Of a DNA stretch of 64,000 bases, positions 15,705 to 23,550 are shown piece after piece. Each line of letters starts with the position of its first letter. Positions within the stretch are counted from its first letter, which is position 1. The translations under genes and the position numbers were made by a program. Source of the stretch: Nocardioides kongjuensis (GTDB taxonomy: Bacteria > Actinomycetota > Actinomycetes > Propionibacteriales > Nocardioidaceae); contig NZ_JACCBF010000001.1 in NCBI RefSeq assembly GCF_013409625.1, positions 5,025,001-5,089,000 of the forward strand. The letters run 5' to 3'. The notes under the pieces are model-generated. The model made no database searches and was not told the origin of the DNA. It worked only from the letters and a program-made list of their open reading frames with translations.

Positions 15705-16677
15705 GGTTGTTGAACCCGGCCTGGCCACCACGGTCCAGGACCTCGGCCGTACCGGTGCCTACAACGTCGGCATCCCGCCGTCGGGTGCGCTCGACCAGCG
15801 TTCCGCAAGGATCGCCAACCTGCTGGTGGGCAACCCGGAGACGGCGGCGTTGCTCGAGGCGCCGTACCTCGCCCCCAAGCTGTCCTTCGACGGCCCTGCC
15901 GTGGTGGCCGTCACCGGCGCGAGCGCGCAGGTCCTCGTCAACGGCGAGGAGCGTCCCAGCTGGTCGGCCGTGCGGGTCGACGCGGGCGACGTGCTCTCGC
16001 TCGGCTTCGTGACCGCCGGCGCCCGTGTCTACATCGCCGTCGCCGGTGGGATCGACGTGCCGGCCGTTCTCGGCTCCCGCTCGACCTACGTCCTGGGTGG
16101 ACTGGGAGGTCACGACGGCCGGGCCCTCGTCGCCGGCGACCGGCTTCCCGTCGGCGAGGCTGGCGGGGTGCCGGCAGGAGACCAGTTGCTCCGCACCCTG
16201 CCCGAGCGGTACCTCCCGACGTGGAGCCGCGAGGTCGACCTGCGCGTGGTGCTCGGGCTCTACGACTACCGGCTCTCGGCGCACTCGCGTGACCTCCTCG
16301 TCGAGTCCGACTGGAGGCTCACCCCGGTCGCCGACCGGACGGGTTTTCGCTACCAGGGACCGCAGCTCGACTTCATCGAGCGGGAGCAGCCGTTCGGGGC
16401 CGGCTCGGATCCCTCGAACATCGTCGACGCCGGGTACCCGATCGGGTCTATCCAGGTCCCGAGCGGATCGGAGCCGATCGTGCTGCACCGCGACGCCGTC
16501 TCGGGCGGCGGCTACGCCCAGATCGGCACGGTGATCAGCGTCGACCTCGACCTGGTCGGCCAGTGTGCTCCGGGCACGGTCACTCGGCTGGTACCTGTCA
16601 CCCTCGACGACGCCCTGAAGGCGCGGGCGCAAGCGCGCGAGAACCTCGACGAGGTGCGCGCGGTCCTTGCCGACTGA
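15694..16677 (+). CDS. pxpC: PxpC/KipA family (AHS2 domain) protein
   Basis: A 327-residue AHS2-domain protein. Markers are VVEPGLATTVQDLGRTGAYNVG, PPSGALDQRSARIANLLVGN, VYIAVAGGIDVPAVLGSRSTY, GLGGHDGRAL and the late SNIVDAGYPIGSIQVPSGSEPI and DAVSGGGYAQIG blocks. It is the last gene of the monooxygenase-carboxylase run and overlaps pxpB by 11 bases. A strong hairpin follows. With pxpB it would form the carboxyltransferase half of a biotin-dependent enzyme or the kinase-like half of 5-oxoprolinase. Confidence 0.87.
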   Translation: MFVEVVEPGLATTVQDLGRTGAYNVGIPPSGALDQRSARIANLLVGNPETAALLEAPYLAPKLSFDGPAVVAVTGASAQVLVNGEERPSWSAVRVDAGDVLSLGFVTAGARVYIAVAGGIDVPAVLGSRSTYVLGGLGGHDGRALVAGDRLPVGEAGGVPAGDQLLRTLPERYLPTWSREVDLRVVLGLYDYRLSAHSRDLLVESDWRLTPVADRTGFRYQGPQLDFIEREQPFGAGSDPSNIVDAGYPIGSIQVPSGSEPIVLHRDAVSGGGYAQIGTVISVDLDLVGQCAPGTVTRLVPVTLDDALKARAQARENLDEVRAVLAD

Positions 16678-16695
16678 GTCGGCGCAGGTCCACCT

Positions 16696-16733
16696 GAAGC
16701 GGCTCGATCGGAGACCTCCGGTCGGGCCGCTTC
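16696..16733. terminator. Hairpin terminator between convergent pxpC copies
   Basis: Outer arms GAAGCGGC (16696-16703) and GCCGCTTC (16726-16733) pair perfectly, and inner bases pair further around an ACC loop. It sits in the 63-bp gap between two convergent genes and could stop transcription from both sides. There is no T-run. Confidence 0.6.
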
Positions 16734-16740
16734 GGCTCGC

Positions 16741-17730
16741 TCAGCCCTTGCCAGTCATGCGCGCGGGGTCGATGGAGAAGTCCACCCGGCCGTTGAGCGC
16801 CCGGGCCTCGTCGTAGGTCACCTCGCGGAACCGGAGGCGGTCGCGCCCGGGGCGGACCTGGCCGACCTTCCACAGGCCACAGCGCGGCACGGTCGCCACG
16901 ACGGCGAAGCCCCCTGACGTGTTGCTGTCGGCCCCGAGAATCGTGAGGACGTCGCCGTTGGCGAGCACGCCGCCCGCGGGATAGCTGGTGTCGAGCAGGT
17001 TCGACGGATGGCCTCCCCACACGCCCGCGTCGCTGCGCGTCCAGGTGAAGCGGTGGGGGTGCAGACGGGTCCCGATGCGGTCGGAGTTCAGGTCGACGCG
17101 CCAGGTCGTTCCGGTGAGCGTCTCCCAGTCCTCGGCCGTCAGGAAGTCGGGCTGGCCGTGCGGGCCCTGGATGACCTCGACCTCCCAGTCGGTGGTGAAC
17201 CGGGGACGCATGGACTCGGGGAGACGGCGCCGCGCGACCTTGGGGCCGCCGTGGCAGCGGAGCACGTCGCCGCGGCCGAGAGCACGCCCCTCCACTCCGC
17301 CGATGCCCGACACCAACGACGTGGCAGCCGACCCCAGCACCTCGGGGACGTCGATGCCGCCTGCGACCGCGACGTACACGCGAAACCCCGGCCCGTTCGT
17401 GTTCACGGTGGTCAACACGTCCCCGGCCCTCACGTCGAGGGTCTCCCACATCGGCGCCTCAATGTCGTTGTGGAGCAGGCGCACGCCGTCGGGCCCCGTC
17501 ACCGCGACTTGGGTGTCGTGCAGCAGGGCGATGCTGAGGTCGATCATCGGAACCTCGAGGCCGGGCGCGCCGGGCTTGTTGCCCACCAGCGCGTTCGCGG
17601 CCCGGAAGGAGACGTGGTCCATCGGTCCGGAGGCGGCGTGGCCGAAGGCGCGCAGGCCGAGTCGCCCCGGCCACGCCTGCACCGTGGTCTGCAGCCCGGG
17701 GTCGATGATCTCGACGGTCTCGGCGCTCAT
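16741..17730 (-). CDS. Second PxpC/KipA family protein
   Basis: A 329-residue AHS2-domain paralogue of the gene at 15694, with the same layout (IDPGLQTTVQAWPGRLGLRAFG, VYVAVAGGIDVPEVLGSAATSL, GIGGVEGRALGRGD) but clearly diverged, for example SNLLDTSYPAGGVLANGDVLTILG near the C-terminus. Its ATG overlaps the stop of the second PxpB gene (ATGA). This copy has no adjacent PxpA, biotin carrier or biotin carboxylase. It may form an alternative carboxyltransferase sharing AccB and AccC, or act on another substrate. Confidence 0.85.
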   Translation of the reverse strand: MSAETVEIIDPGLQTTVQAWPGRLGLRAFGHAASGPMDHVSFRAANALVGNKPGAPGLEVPMIDLSIALLHDTQVAVTGPDGVRLLHNDIEAPMWETLDVRAGDVLTTVNTNGPGFRVYVAVAGGIDVPEVLGSAATSLVSGIGGVEGRALGRGDVLRCHGGPKVARRRLPESMRPRFTTDWEVEVIQGPHGQPDFLTAEDWETLTGTTWRVDLNSDRIGTRLHPHRFTWTRSDAGVWGGHPSNLLDTSYPAGGVLANGDVLTILGADSNTSGGFAVVATVPRCGLWKVGQVRPGRDRLRFREVTYDEARALNGRVDFSIDPARMTGKG

Positions 17731-18692
17731 GGGATCTCCACTCCCTCTGCGGCCTCGTGCCGGTGCCGCGCCACCACCTCAGCCGCGTCGTGGGTGCGCT
17801 CGACCTCGTCGAGGTAGTCGGCGACCACGAACTCCTCCTCGACGATCTGCCACGGGTACGAGCCCTCGAAGGCGCGCAGACGCAGGTTACGCAGGTCGCT
17901 CTCCGAGACGCGTCGGAACCGGACCCGGTCGCACGGCCGGAAGACCTGGAGCTCGGTGACGTCGACGTCCCCGGTGACCGGTCGCCAGATGGGGAGGGTG
18001 CGTCCGAACAGCTCGTAGGCGCCCGGCGACTCCATGGGGTAGATGACGACCGCGGAGCCGCCGATGCCGACGGCACCCTCGGGCGTCCACATCCGGGTGG
18101 GGTTGTACTTCGGTGCCGACAGCTGGGCCAGGGGGTCGAGCGCGAGCAAGGATGGAAGGCCCGGGAAGTAGCCGATGGACGCGGTCCACCACATCGTGCT
18201 CAGGAACCTGTCGAAGAACGCCTCCCGGTCCGCGAATCCGTTGTACTGCACGATGTAGTCGACGTTGTCGCGGTCGCGGACGTTCGGTGCGTCCATGCGG
18301 GTCGTGATCCGGTAGCGGTTGACGGCGTCGCGGGTGGCCTCGTCGTCGAAGGCGATGGGCAGCTCGAGGACCCTGCTCCGCAACACCAGGGAGGTCAGGT
18401 CCGCGGCGGCTGCCTCGCGAGCGGTGAGCTCGTCCATCAGCCGCTCACGGTCGATGGCGTCGGGGTCGAAGGTCACCATGACCGAACGGAGCCCGGCCGA
18501 CGTCTCGAGGACTCCGGGGACCGGGTGTTCGCTCAGCTCCTGGAGGAGGGCGTGCACCCGGAAGTTGAGCGACAGCACTTCCTCGGTGATGTCGTACTCG
18601 ACGAGGATCTGGTCGTCGCCCGCCTGACGGATCCACATGGTGGGACGCCCGGGCCGGTCCTCGAGAGTCCGGAGGATCGACGTGCTTGGCAT
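17727..18692 (-). CDS. Second PxpB/KipI family protein
   Basis: A 321-residue AHS1-domain paralogue of the protein at 14823. Signature blocks include LELPIAFDDEATRDAVNRYR, FYFPGLP-like SIGYFPGLPSLLALDP, LSAPKYNPTRMWTPEGAVGIGG and PGAYELFGRTLPI. ATG 18692 is chosen because GAGGAG lies 7 bases upstream; an open frame extends 30 codons further without a better site. It is divergent from the PucR-like regulator by 92 bases, which suggests that this pair is a direct target. Confidence 0.83.
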   Translation of the reverse strand: MPSTSILRTLEDRPGRPTMWIRQAGDDQILVEYDITEEVLSLNFRVHALLQELSEHPVPGVLETSAGLRSVMVTFDPDAIDRERLMDELTAREAAAADLTSLVLRSRVLELPIAFDDEATRDAVNRYRITTRMDAPNVRDRDNVDYIVQYNGFADREAFFDRFLSTMWWTASIGYFPGLPSLLALDPLAQLSAPKYNPTRMWTPEGAVGIGGSAVVIYPMESPGAYELFGRTLPIWRPVTGDVDVTELQVFRPCDRVRFRRVSESDLRNLRLRAFEGSYPWQIVEEEFVVADYLDEVERTHDAAEVVARHRHEAAEGVEIP

Positions 18693-18784
18693 GGGGTGCT
18701 CCTCGGATCGAGCTGGGTGCGATGTGACGCTGGCTCTGGAATGCTCGGACCCGGTCGACCCCATGTGGAGAGGATGCCGCATCC

Positions 18785-19918
18785 ATGCCAGCTGACGTCG
18801 AGGCCGTCGCCCATGCGCACCGCGAGCTCGTTCGCGTCGCGGTCGCTAGCCACGGAACCAGGGGCATAGCCGAGCGTGTGGTGTCCTCGGTCGGCGGCTG
18901 GGTGCTGCTGCTCGATGAGCACGGGGGACTGCGTTCGTCGGTCCCCGCGACGGCCCGTGCCCACCTGCCGCGCATCCAGACCGAGCTGACCCGGTTCACG
19001 GCGGCGAACCAGCTCTCGGCGCTCACCGTGTCCATGCCGGGCGAGTCCGTCGCCATCCGCCCTGTCGTCACCGCCGGGCGGGCGCGTGGCTTCCTCGCCA
19101 TCGGCCGGGCCGAGCCGCTCGACCCGATCGAGAGGTCGCTGGTCGACACGGCGACCTACCTGATGGCCGAGGACCTGCGCCGCACCGACGAGTCTCGACA
19201 AGCCGTGCGCAACGACCGTCGCGCCGTGCTCCAGCTGATGCTCGACGGCGACATCGTGCGCGCCCGCCGGACCGCCGCCACCTTGCGGGTCCCGGTTCCC
19301 GATGGGCCGATGCGGGTCGCGCTGCTCGGCGTCCCGCGCAACCACGGCGCCGAGCTCCTCGAGACGGCGGAGGAGGATCAAGCCTTGCGCCGCATCGTGA
19401 CCCTCAGTGCCGAGCTCCGTCCGGGACGAGTCGCCATCCTGCTCCCGGAGGCCGAGGGGGACACCCGCACGCTGGAGGCGATCCTGCGTCGTGTCCCGCA
19501 CGGCCGGGGGGCGGTGAGCGACTCGACCGACGCGGCCGAGCTCCCGGCTGCGTGGGCCCGGGTCAGGTCGGTGTTCCGTGCCGCCCTCGACGATCCCGGC
19601 CGGCTGTACGAGGCACGCGACGTCACCGACGCCGGGCTGCTGCGGCACCTGGACGGTCCGGACGCCCGGGCGTGGGCCGAGGCGACGCTCGCCGGGCTGC
19701 GTGCGCTCGACAAGGGCTCGAAGGTCGACTTCGTCCAGACCCTGCGGACCTTCCTGGCCAACAATGGGCGTGCAGACGCCTCGGCGAGTGCACTCGACAT
19801 CCACCGCCACACGCTGCGCTACCGCATGTCGCAGCTGGCGACCGCCCTCGACCGCGACCTCGACGACCCGACCGTCCGGGCAGAGCTGTGGATCGCCCTG
19901 CAGCTCGTTCACGAGTGA
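18785..19918 (+). CDS. PucR/CdaR-type helix-turn-helix regulator
   Basis: A 377-residue regulator whose C-terminal 60 residues (TLRTFLANNGRADASASALDIHRHTLRYRMSQL... written in shortened form here: FLANNGRADASASALDIHRH) form the PucR-type HTH domain. The N-terminal half looks like a GAF-like sensing domain (GWVLLLDEHGGL, ARGFLAIGRAEPLDPIERSLVDTA). PucR-type proteins control purine, amino acid or amide catabolism. It is divergent from the second pxpBC pair and close to the NCS1 permease and SSADH genes, so it is the best candidate local regulator. Its stop overlaps the convergent SRPBCC gene by 10 bases. Confidence 0.85.
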   Translation: MPADVEAVAHAHRELVRVAVASHGTRGIAERVVSSVGGWVLLLDEHGGLRSSVPATARAHLPRIQTELTRFTAANQLSALTVSMPGESVAIRPVVTAGRARGFLAIGRAEPLDPIERSLVDTATYLMAEDLRRTDESRQAVRNDRRAVLQLMLDGDIVRARRTAATLRVPVPDGPMRVALLGVPRNHGAELLETAEEDQALRRIVTLSAELRPGRVAILLPEAEGDTRTLEAILRRVPHGRGAVSDSTDAAELPAAWARVRSVFRAALDDPGRLYEARDVTDAGLLRHLDGPDARAWAEATLAGLRALDKGSKVDFVQTLRTFLANNGRADASASALDIHRHTLRYRMSQLATALDRDLDDPTVRAELWIALQLVHE

Positions 19919-20334
19919 GCGGTCGCGGCCTGCCTCCTCGAGCCACGGTCGAGGAAGCCGCTCAGCCCGGCGACCGCCTCTGAGATTGCGGCGTCGAAGG
20001 CCGGCGCCAGGTCGGCCGGCTCGATCTCGGTGCTGTAGACGACGATCGTCCGGTCGGCGTCGAGGTCGATGACGTCGACCGTGCCCAGGTGCGACGTGAC
20101 CGGGAGATCGCCGCCGACGGCGCGGTACTGGAGTCGGCGCCGGGTGTCGTCCAGGGTGACGATGTCCTCCTCGAGGGTGCTGCCGTCGCCGAGCACGACG
20201 GTGCGGTGCCGGTCGTCGCCGGTGGAGGACGACATCGCGGGGAACCAGGAGGCGATGCGAGCGACGTCGCGGATCACCTCCCAGACCTCGGCGGCGGGGA
20301 CGTTCAGGACGGCGTGCGATCGAAGCGTGGTCAT
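19909..20334 (-). CDS. SRPBCC (START-like) family protein
   Basis: A 141-residue protein of the polyketide-cyclase/START-like fold. The start LRSHAVLNVPAAEVWEVIRDVARIASWFPA is the diagnostic first strand and helices. LEEDIVTLDDTRRRLQYRAVGGDLPVTSHLGTVDV and DAAISEAVAGLSGFL complete the helix-grip fold. It should bind a small hydrophobic ligand. The open frame extends upstream but ATG 20334 gives the canonical family start. It is convergent with the PucR gene (10-base overlap) and divergent from the NCS1 permease. Confidence 0.8.
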   Translation of the reverse strand: MTTLRSHAVLNVPAAEVWEVIRDVARIASWFPAMSSSTGDDRHRTVVLGDGSTLEEDIVTLDDTRRRLQYRAVGGDLPVTSHLGTVDVIDLDADRTIVVYSTEIEPADLAPAFDAAISEAVAGLSGFLDRGSRRQAATAHS

Positions 20335-20387
20335 GGTCCAAGGCTGGTCGAGAGTGGTGCGGCCGTGAGTGCGCGGCTTGGACAGGT

Positions 20388-20433
20388 CCGTTCGCCATTT
20401 TGTACGAACGGGCGCACTGTGGCCCAGGCCACA
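20388..20433. promoter_or_regulatory. Two palindromes in the divergent SRPBCC/NCS1 promoter region
   Basis: CCGTTCG at 20388-20394 and CGAACGG at 20405-20411 form perfect 7-bp inverted arms with a 10-bp spacer. TGTGGCCCAGGCCACA at 20418-20433 is a perfect palindrome with the TGTG-N8-CACA layout of CRP/GlxR sites. Both lie 55-100 bases before the permease ATG. The binding proteins are inferred only from motif shape. Confidence 0.45.
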
Positions 20434-20487
20434 TCGCCGCCACCCTCCTCGGAGGCACACCGCACGTCCCGAGAAGAGGTACCCGTC

Positions 20488-21804
20488 ATGCCGCCCCTCG
20501 ACATCCACGACATCGAGAAGTCCGCCCACGAGACCCAGGTAGGGCGATGGTCGCTCACCATGGCCTGGTGGGCGCTGTTCAGCGCCATGTTCTGGCTCTA
20601 CGTCGCCACCGCATCGACCGCGGCGTACGGCGCACGAAGCACCTTCGTGGGGATGGTGCTCGCGATCGTGACCTTCGGCGTGATCAACCGGGTCCTCGCG
20701 GCCTACGCCCTGCGCACCGGCAGCACGGTCGAACGGATCTCGCAGGCCCTGTTCGGCGGTGTCGGATCGACGCTCGCGGCGCTGCTGATCGGTATCACGG
20801 CGCTCTACTACGGCGTCTTCGAGGGCTCGGTGATCGCGGCGACCCTGCAGACTTGGTTCGGGGGCGACATCAAGCTCTGGTACTTCATATGCGTGGCCTA
20901 CGCCATGCCGCTGGCCTTCGGCGGTGTGCGGAACTGGCTCGACCGGCTCAACGGCTTCCTGCTGCCCTTCTACTGCATCGGACTGGTCGCCCTCGTCGTG
21001 GCGAGCTCGATCGACCGCGGCTACCCCAGCGGGTGGCTCAGCGTCACCGCTCCTGACTCGGTCGTTCCAGGCTGGGCCGGCTCATACCTGATCTACATGG
21101 GCATTTGGGTGATGATGCTGTTCACGATGGACTTCGCCGCGCTCGGCAAGGCGGAGGACACCCGGTTCCACCAGCGGGTCACCTTCGGACCGTTCTTCTA
21201 CCTGTGCACCTTCGGAATCAACGGTCTGGTCGGGATGTACTTCGTCCACGCCTACGGTGTCGAGGGCACGGAGACGGGCGTCGTTCAGGGTGTCACGGGC
21301 TCGCTCGGCCTGGCGGGGGTCCTGCTGATCGTCATCTCGCAGACCCGGATCAACACCGCCAACTACTTCCTCGCCTCGAACAACCTCGAGGTCGTCCTGG
21401 AGAAGGTCGCCGGCATCCGCCTGCCCCACATCGCGTGGGTCCTCATCTGCGGTGCGCTGGCCTACCTGTTCATGCTGACCGACGTGCTGAGCTACCTGCT
21501 CGAGGCGCTCGCCTACCAGGGCGTGCTGATCATGGCCTGGACCGGTGTCGTCCTGGTCCACGTCCTGCTGCGCGGCGCCGGAGACGACGCAGCGAGCCTT
21601 GCTCGGCGCCGGCCGACGGTGGGCCTGTTCGTGACCTGGGTCGGATCCGCAGCGGTTGGCATCGTGCTCCTCGAGCAGGGGAGCAGCGCCCTGCTCGCCA
21701 CACTCTCGCCTGCGGTCACCGTTGCACTCGCCGTCCTCGGCGCGGTGCTCGTGAGCCAGCGCTCGCCGAAGTCCGCAGCCGAGCCTGCCGCGGTGGCCTC
21801 GTGA
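20488..21804 (+). CDS. NCS1-family nucleobase/allantoin-type permease
   Basis: A 438-residue membrane protein with about 12 hydrophobic segments, related to purine-cytosine permeases. The N-terminal VGRWSLTMAWWALFSAMFWLYVA, ALLIGITALYYGVFEGSVIA, LWYFICVAYAMPLAFGGVRNWLDRLNGFLLP and TRINTANYFLASNNLEV segments place it there. NCS1 members import nucleobases, hydantoins, allantoin, thiamine or pyridoxine, all N-heterocycles, which suits the amide or lactam reading of the neighbourhood. Its stop overlaps the GTG of the dehydrogenase gene, so the two are coupled. Confidence 0.82.
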   Translation: MPPLDIHDIEKSAHETQVGRWSLTMAWWALFSAMFWLYVATASTAAYGARSTFVGMVLAIVTFGVINRVLAAYALRTGSTVERISQALFGGVGSTLAALLIGITALYYGVFEGSVIAATLQTWFGGDIKLWYFICVAYAMPLAFGGVRNWLDRLNGFLLPFYCIGLVALVVASSIDRGYPSGWLSVTAPDSVVPGWAGSYLIYMGIWVMMLFTMDFAALGKAEDTRFHQRVTFGPFFYLCTFGINGLVGMYFVHAYGVEGTETGVVQGVTGSLGLAGVLLIVISQTRINTANYFLASNNLEVVLEKVAGIRLPHIAWVLICGALAYLFMLTDVLSYLLEALAYQGVLIMAWTGVVLVHVLLRGAGDDAASLARRRPTVGLFVTWVGSAAVGIVLLEQGSSALLATLSPAVTVALAVLGAVLVSQRSPKSAAEPAAVAS

Positions 21805-23264
21805 CCGCGGACACACGGGCTGACGACCTGCTGTCCAGGATCCCCACCGGGGTCCTGGTCGGCGGGGAGTGGCGCGATGCTGCCGCCGGCGCCCGCATCG
21901 GCGTCGAGGACCCGGCCACCGGAAAGGTGCTCGTCGAGGTCGCCGACGGGGACGCCGCCGACATGGCGGCCGCGCTGGACGCGGCCGCCGCCGCGCAGCC
22001 GGCCTGGGCCGCGACCTCGCCCCGCTCGCGGGCCGAGATCCTGCGGCGCGCCTTCGACGAGGTGATCCGGCGCGCCGACGAGATCGCGTGGCTGATCTCG
22101 TCCGAGATGGGCAAGCCGTTGACGGAGGCCGCAGGTGAGGTCCGCTACGGCGCCGAGTTCCTGCGCTGGTTCTCCGAGGAGACACCCAGGATCTCGGGGA
22201 CCTGGCGCCGCTCGCCCGAGGGAACCTCCCGCCTGCTCACCATGAAGGCGCCCGTCGGCCCGACCCTGATGATCACGCCCTGGAACTTCCCCCTCGCGAT
22301 GGCCACGCGCAAGGTCGCCCCTGCCGTCGCCGCCGGCTGCACCATGGTGCTCAAGCCATCGGAGCTGACCCCGCTGACCTCGTTGCTGTTCGCCGACCTG
22401 ATGCAGGACGCCGGCCTCCCTCCGGGCGTGCTGAACGTCGTCACGACCTCCCGCGCCGGCGACGCGACGATGCCGCTCCTGCGCGACCCGCGGCTGCGCA
22501 AGATCACCTTCACCGGATCCACCGCGGTCGGCAAGGTACTGCTGTCGGCCGCGAGCGAGCAGGTGCTGCGCACATCGATGGAACTCGGCGGCAACGCGCC
22601 CCTGCTCGTGTTCGAGGACGCCGACCTCGACACCGCGGTCCAGGGAGCGCTGGACGCGAAGATGCGCAATGTCGGCCAGGCCTGCACCGCCGCGAACCGG
22701 ATGCTGGTCCACGAGTCCGTCGCCGACGAGTTCTCCCGCCGACTTAGCTCCGCCATGGCGAGCCTGGTCGTCGGGCCGGGCACCGCAGCCGGCATCCAGG
22801 TCGGTCCGCTCATCGACGCCCGTGCCGTCGCGAAGGCCGAACGACTGCTGGACCACGCGGTGTCGGACGGCGGCGAGGTGCTCACCGGCGGCCACGCACT
22901 CCCCGGCGACGGGCACTTCTTCGAGCCCACGGTCGTGCGTGCGCCTGGCGACGCCGGGTTCGTACAGGAGGAGATCTTCGGCCCGATCGCGCCCGTCGGC
23001 ACCTTCACCGACAACGACGAAGCGATCCGGCTCGCCAACTCCTCGCCGTACGGGCTGGCGTCGTATGTGTTCTCACGCGACCTGTCCCGCGTCCTCGACG
23101 TCGTGGAACGACTCGAGTTCGGCATGGTGGGCGTCAACCAGGGGGTGATCTCCAATGCTGCCGCGCCGTTCGGTGGCGTCAAGCAGTCCGGTCTTGGCCG
23201 CGAGGGCGGCGTGGAGGGGATCGAGGAGTACCTCGACACCAAGTACGTCGGCATCGCTCCGTAG
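21801..23264 (+). CDS. gabD: NAD(P)-dependent succinate-semialdehyde-dehydrogenase-like aldehyde dehydrogenase
   Basis: A 487-residue aldehyde dehydrogenase. The cofactor region PWNFPLAMATRKVAPAVAAGC, the catalytic Glu in MELGGNAPLLVF and the catalytic Cys in NVGQACTAANR are intact. The FTGSTAVGKVL, EEIFGPIAPV and PFGGVKQSGLGREGG blocks resemble GabD. It would oxidise succinate semialdehyde or a similar omega-oxo acid to feed the TCA cycle. It starts at GTG 21801 inside the permease stop. The gabD name is by similarity; substrate is not proved. Confidence 0.83.
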   Translation: MTADTRADDLLSRIPTGVLVGGEWRDAAAGARIGVEDPATGKVLVEVADGDAADMAAALDAAAAAQPAWAATSPRSRAEILRRAFDEVIRRADEIAWLISSEMGKPLTEAAGEVRYGAEFLRWFSEETPRISGTWRRSPEGTSRLLTMKAPVGPTLMITPWNFPLAMATRKVAPAVAAGCTMVLKPSELTPLTSLLFADLMQDAGLPPGVLNVVTTSRAGDATMPLLRDPRLRKITFTGSTAVGKVLLSAASEQVLRTSMELGGNAPLLVFEDADLDTAVQGALDAKMRNVGQACTAANRMLVHESVADEFSRRLSSAMASLVVGPGTAAGIQVGPLIDARAVAKAERLLDHAVSDGGEVLTGGHALPGDGHFFEPTVVRAPGDAGFVQEEIFGPIAPVGTFTDNDEAIRLANSSPYGLASYVFSRDLSRVLDVVERLEFGMVGVNQGVISNAAAPFGGVKQSGLGREGGVEGIEEYLDTKYVGIAP

Positions 23265-23277
23265 GGGGACGTCAACC

Positions 23278-23541
23278 ATGGACGACTGGACGTCACGCGC
23301 CCGGTGCCGGTTCGAGGACCCCGATCTCTTCTTCCCGACCGGTACGAGCGAGTCGGCCCGGACACAGCTCGAGGAGGCTCGCCGGATCTGCCAGCAATGC
23401 GCCGTCCGCAGGCCCTGTCTCGACCTCGCGCTCGCCACCGAGTCGCAGGACGGCATGTGGGGCGGTACCACTCCGAACGAGCGACGGCGCCTGCGACGTG
23501 GGATGAGACGCCAGCCGGTCGTGCTCGTCGGATCCCGCTAG
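23278..23541 (+). CDS. WhiB-family iron-sulfur transcription factor
   Basis: An 87-residue WhiB-like protein, an actinobacteria-specific regulator with a [4Fe-4S] cluster that usually works with sigma factor region 4. The four ligands are Cys10, Cys38, Cys41 and Cys47 (RCRFEDP, CQQCAVRRPC), followed by the GMWGGTTPNERR turn and a basic RRRLRRGMRR tail for DNA binding. It lies 13 bases after the dehydrogenase gene with a GGGGGAC ribosome site. Placement at the end of a catabolic run is notable and may link the pathway to redox or nutrient state. Confidence 0.9.
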   Translation: MDDWTSRARCRFEDPDLFFPTGTSESARTQLEEARRICQQCAVRRPCLDLALATESQDGMWGGTTPNERRRLRRGMRRQPVVLVGSR

Positions 23542-23550
23542 GTTGCGGCC

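Noticed and set aside
18533..20458. 641-codon minus-strand open frame
   Set aside because: It covers the PucR gene and parts of two genes in the wrong frame; no protein family is recognisable.
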